From contig JAJYOM010000022.1 of the NCBI GenBank assembly GCA_021796175.1, positions 9,811 to 16,158 of the forward strand: a stretch of DNA of 6,348 bases, given 5' to 3'. The DNA comes from Thermoplasmata archaeon. Lineage in GTDB: Archaea > Thermoplasmatota > Thermoplasmata > Sysuiplasmatales > Sysuiplasmataceae. Under the pieces are notes generated by a model. The model was not told where the DNA came from. It saw nothing but the letters and a program-made list of their open reading frames with translations, and ran no database searches. The position numbers were made by a program, and so were the translations under genes. Positions 4,904 through 6,348 of the stretch are shown here, piece by piece. Within the stretch, counting starts at the first letter, position 1. Every line of letters starts with the position of its first letter.

Positions 4904-6190
4904 CTACTGGACGCCCCTGTTCTTCCTTCTGAAAAGCAGTACTGTTGCCACAGCAACCACCGCGAAAGCCCCTGTCAGCGGTATAACACTCGTCAGCAGC
5001 ACGTTCGGTGACCGACTTGCGGGAACATACACTTTCAGTGAAGAGATGGGAACAGGCGAATAGACTGTGACTATTGTGTACGATCCGAGCATTGTCGTGT
5101 TCTGTCTTGCCATGTCCCCATACGGACTGATCAGCGACGGGAGCGAACTGACATTCGTCACAGGCGCACCGTTGACCTGTATCACCAGTTTCGAGTCGCT
5201 GCCGTTTAGAACAGAGCTCGAGACAAGGAGCACAACGGTGTTTGGCACACCAGCTTCGACGGCGGTGATGCCCATACTGATGCTTCCACTTGCAACAGAA
5301 AGATAGCTTACTCTCAGCACGTTGTTTATGTACGCGGCGTCGACAGCAGCCCTTCCGTTCTGGAGCGTCAACGCAGCGTAGTATGAGATTGTATTGTGCT
5401 TCATTCCCTGCGCGATGGTGGAGAGTGCGGATGCCGAGTAAGAGCTGCCCGCAGGCACACTGAAAGTATTCAGGTAAGAACCGGCCGGAATTGTCTTTGT
5501 GACAAAGAATCCGCCGCCGGTGATGAGCGTACTGTTGAAGGTGGATCCCTGAGATACGATGTAGCCGGCAAGGTCGGTGTCGTTGAACATCATCGCAACA
5601 GTGCCTTTTTGAGTAACAGAAGACTCAATGGTAAACTGGCTGTTTGGCCTGAGATCGGCGGGGAGGGCTGCTTCCACAGTCACCCCGCTCTGGTAGGTGT
5701 AAACCTGTATCAGGGCCTGCGGATCGTCATGCGCGATTAACAGTGTGTTATTGGTGAACGCATAAAAGAGCGGCCCAATCACTCCCTTGCCGAGGGTGAA
5801 GTTTCCGGCGGACATAACCTGGAACTGTTTGTACACCGTTTCATTGACAGTTCCAAGGGGTATCTGGTTAATGCTCACGTCATAGATGCCAAGTATACCG
5901 GAATTCTGCATGGCGCCGTTGAAAAGAAACTTCATGAATTTTCCGGACACTGTAAAATTAGATTGGCTGTAAACAAAAGGTGCAAAAAAAGTAGAGTTTG
6001 CAGTTTCATTGGATACTGTGGAATAGAGTATGCCCTCGAAGTAGCTGTTCGGCATTGGGGGCAGGCTGCTTGCAGTGGCTGATGTGAAATCCCTTCTTCC
6101 GCCTGTCGCCCCGGCAACAGGTAATGCAGCGGAAGCGAGCATGAGACCCAACAGCGCCATTATCATCAATTTACGCAGGCGTACGGTCAT
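4904..6190 (-). CDS. Secreted, C-terminally anchored sequon-rich surface protein of unknown family
   Basis: 428 residues. A signal peptide spans residues 1 to about 27, with basic residues R4, R6, K7, a hydrophobic core at 8-24 and an Ala-rich end (PVAGA). The exterior (about 28-395) is rich in Ser, Thr, Asn, Val and aromatic residues, probably beta-structured, with no cysteine. I count 11 N-x-S/T sequons (for example N61, N65, N78, N116, N130, N203, N329, N346, N364). A membrane helix at about 397-420 ends with the stop-transfer tail RRKNR. I do not recognise a named domain, and it shows no obvious repeats or similarity to the Ig-repeat protein beyond layout. The ATG at 6190 is supported by the signal peptide and by AAGTGA (6198-6203, minus strand) 7 bases upstream. 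The TATA-like box at 6251-6260 predicts a leader of about 40 bases. It converges on the small DUF835 gene, mirroring the pair at 911-4171. An envelope, receptor or binding role is inference. Confidence 0.85.
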   Translation of the reverse strand: MTVRLRKLMIMALLGLMLASAALPVAGATGGRRDFTSATASSLPPMPNSYFEGILYSTVSNETANSTFFAPFVYSQSNFTVSGKFMKFLFNGAMQNSGILGIYDVSINQIPLGTVNETVYKQFQVMSAGNFTLGKGVIGPLFYAFTNNTLLIAHDDPQALIQVYTYQSGVTVEAALPADLRPNSQFTIESSVTQKGTVAMMFNDTDLAGYIVSQGSTFNSTLITGGGFFVTKTIPAGSYLNTFSVPAGSSYSASALSTIAQGMKHNTISYYAALTLQNGRAAVDAAYINNVLRVSYLSVASGSISMGITAVEAGVPNTVVLLVSSSVLNGSDSKLVIQVNGAPVTNVSSLPSLISPYGDMARQNTTMLGSYTIVTVYSPVPISSLKVYVPASRSPNVLLTSVIPLTGAFAVVAVATVLLFRRKNRGVQ

Positions 6191-6250
6191 TCTTCTTTCA
6201 CTTCATTATTCATATGCAGTGTTAATGCATCTATCATCTTCAATCCACAC

Positions 6251-6260
6251 TATATAAAAA
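6251..6260 (-). promoter_or_regulatory. TATA box for the 428-residue surface protein
   Basis: The minus strand reads TTTTTATATA, a strong archaeal TATA match, with an expected transcription start near 6229. The predicted leader opens with a short dyad (ATGCA at 6214-6218 and TGCAT at 6226-6230) and contains the AAGTGA ribosome binding site. On the plus strand the same bases read TATATAAAA, so the box could also drive a rightward transcript. Confidence 0.55.
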
Positions 6261-6348
6261 TTGAGTAAATCGAATTGGCCATCCATATCCTGCAGGACGT
6301 GAATCATAACATAAATCACTACCTTCTATACCAGCGATGTGAACAGCA
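6261..6348 (+). other. Right-edge sequence, possibly the start of a divergent gene
   Basis: No gene can be established here. A plus-strand frame starting at TTG 6275, with an internal GTG at 6299, stays open to the window edge (beginning MAIHILQDV). TTG 6275 lies about 21 bases after the centre of the plus-strand TATATAAAA, the right distance for a leaderless start. Another candidate is GTG 6339, about 26 bases after an AT-rich CATAAAT. Only about 25 codons are visible, too few to judge coding character. Confidence 0.2.

Noticed and set aside
1..6348. tRNA, rRNA, CRISPR array, insertion sequence or integration site
   Set aside because: No cloverleaf-like sequence, spaced repeat series, transposase-like frame or terminal inverted repeats with target duplication were seen. 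The only exact repeats noted are the 23-base inverted pair and the 10-base direct pair.

Overview
The window looks like chromosomal DNA from an uncultured archaeon, most probably a member of the Thermoplasmatota. Four things point that way: two proteins carrying a DUF835 domain (a largely archaeal family common in that phylum), archaeal TATA-like boxes at start-site-appropriate distances from several genes, TTG/GTG starts with GGTGA-type ribosome binding sites, and large secreted proteins crowded with N-glycosylation sequons. The lineage call is inference; no rRNA or other marker gene is present.

Layout, left to right. (1) 3-791, minus: N-terminal part of a polytopic membrane protein resembling the start of GT-C-like membrane glycosyltransferases. 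Its apparent end is suspect, because the last 23 bases of the window's left edge are an exact inverted copy of bases 180-202 of the same gene. (2) 911-2314, plus: a three-part protein with a bactofilin-like beta-helix, a DUF835 domain and a long coiled-coil tail. (3) 2321-4171, minus: a secreted, C-terminally anchored protein with about five tandem Ig-like repeats. (4) 4287-4901, plus: a stand-alone DUF835 protein. (5) 4904-6190, minus: a second secreted, C-terminally anchored, sequon-rich and cysteine-free protein of unknown family. Non-coding stretches are short promoter regions (792-910, 4172-4286, 6191-6348); no tRNA, rRNA, CRISPR array or mobile element was seen.

The five genes strictly alternate in strand. 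Genes 1/2 and 3/4 diverge from shared promoter regions; genes 2/3 and 4/5 converge with gaps of only 6 and 2 bases. The result is the same two-gene motif twice in a row: a cytoplasmic DUF835 protein converging tail to tail on a single-pass surface protein. The two DUF835 domains are clearly paralogous (roughly 40% identical by eye), while the two surface proteins are not obviously related. A cell-envelope or surface-sensing function for this locus is a reasonable hypothesis, with the bactofilin-DUF835 fusion as a possible inner scaffold, but no function can be proved from sequence alone.
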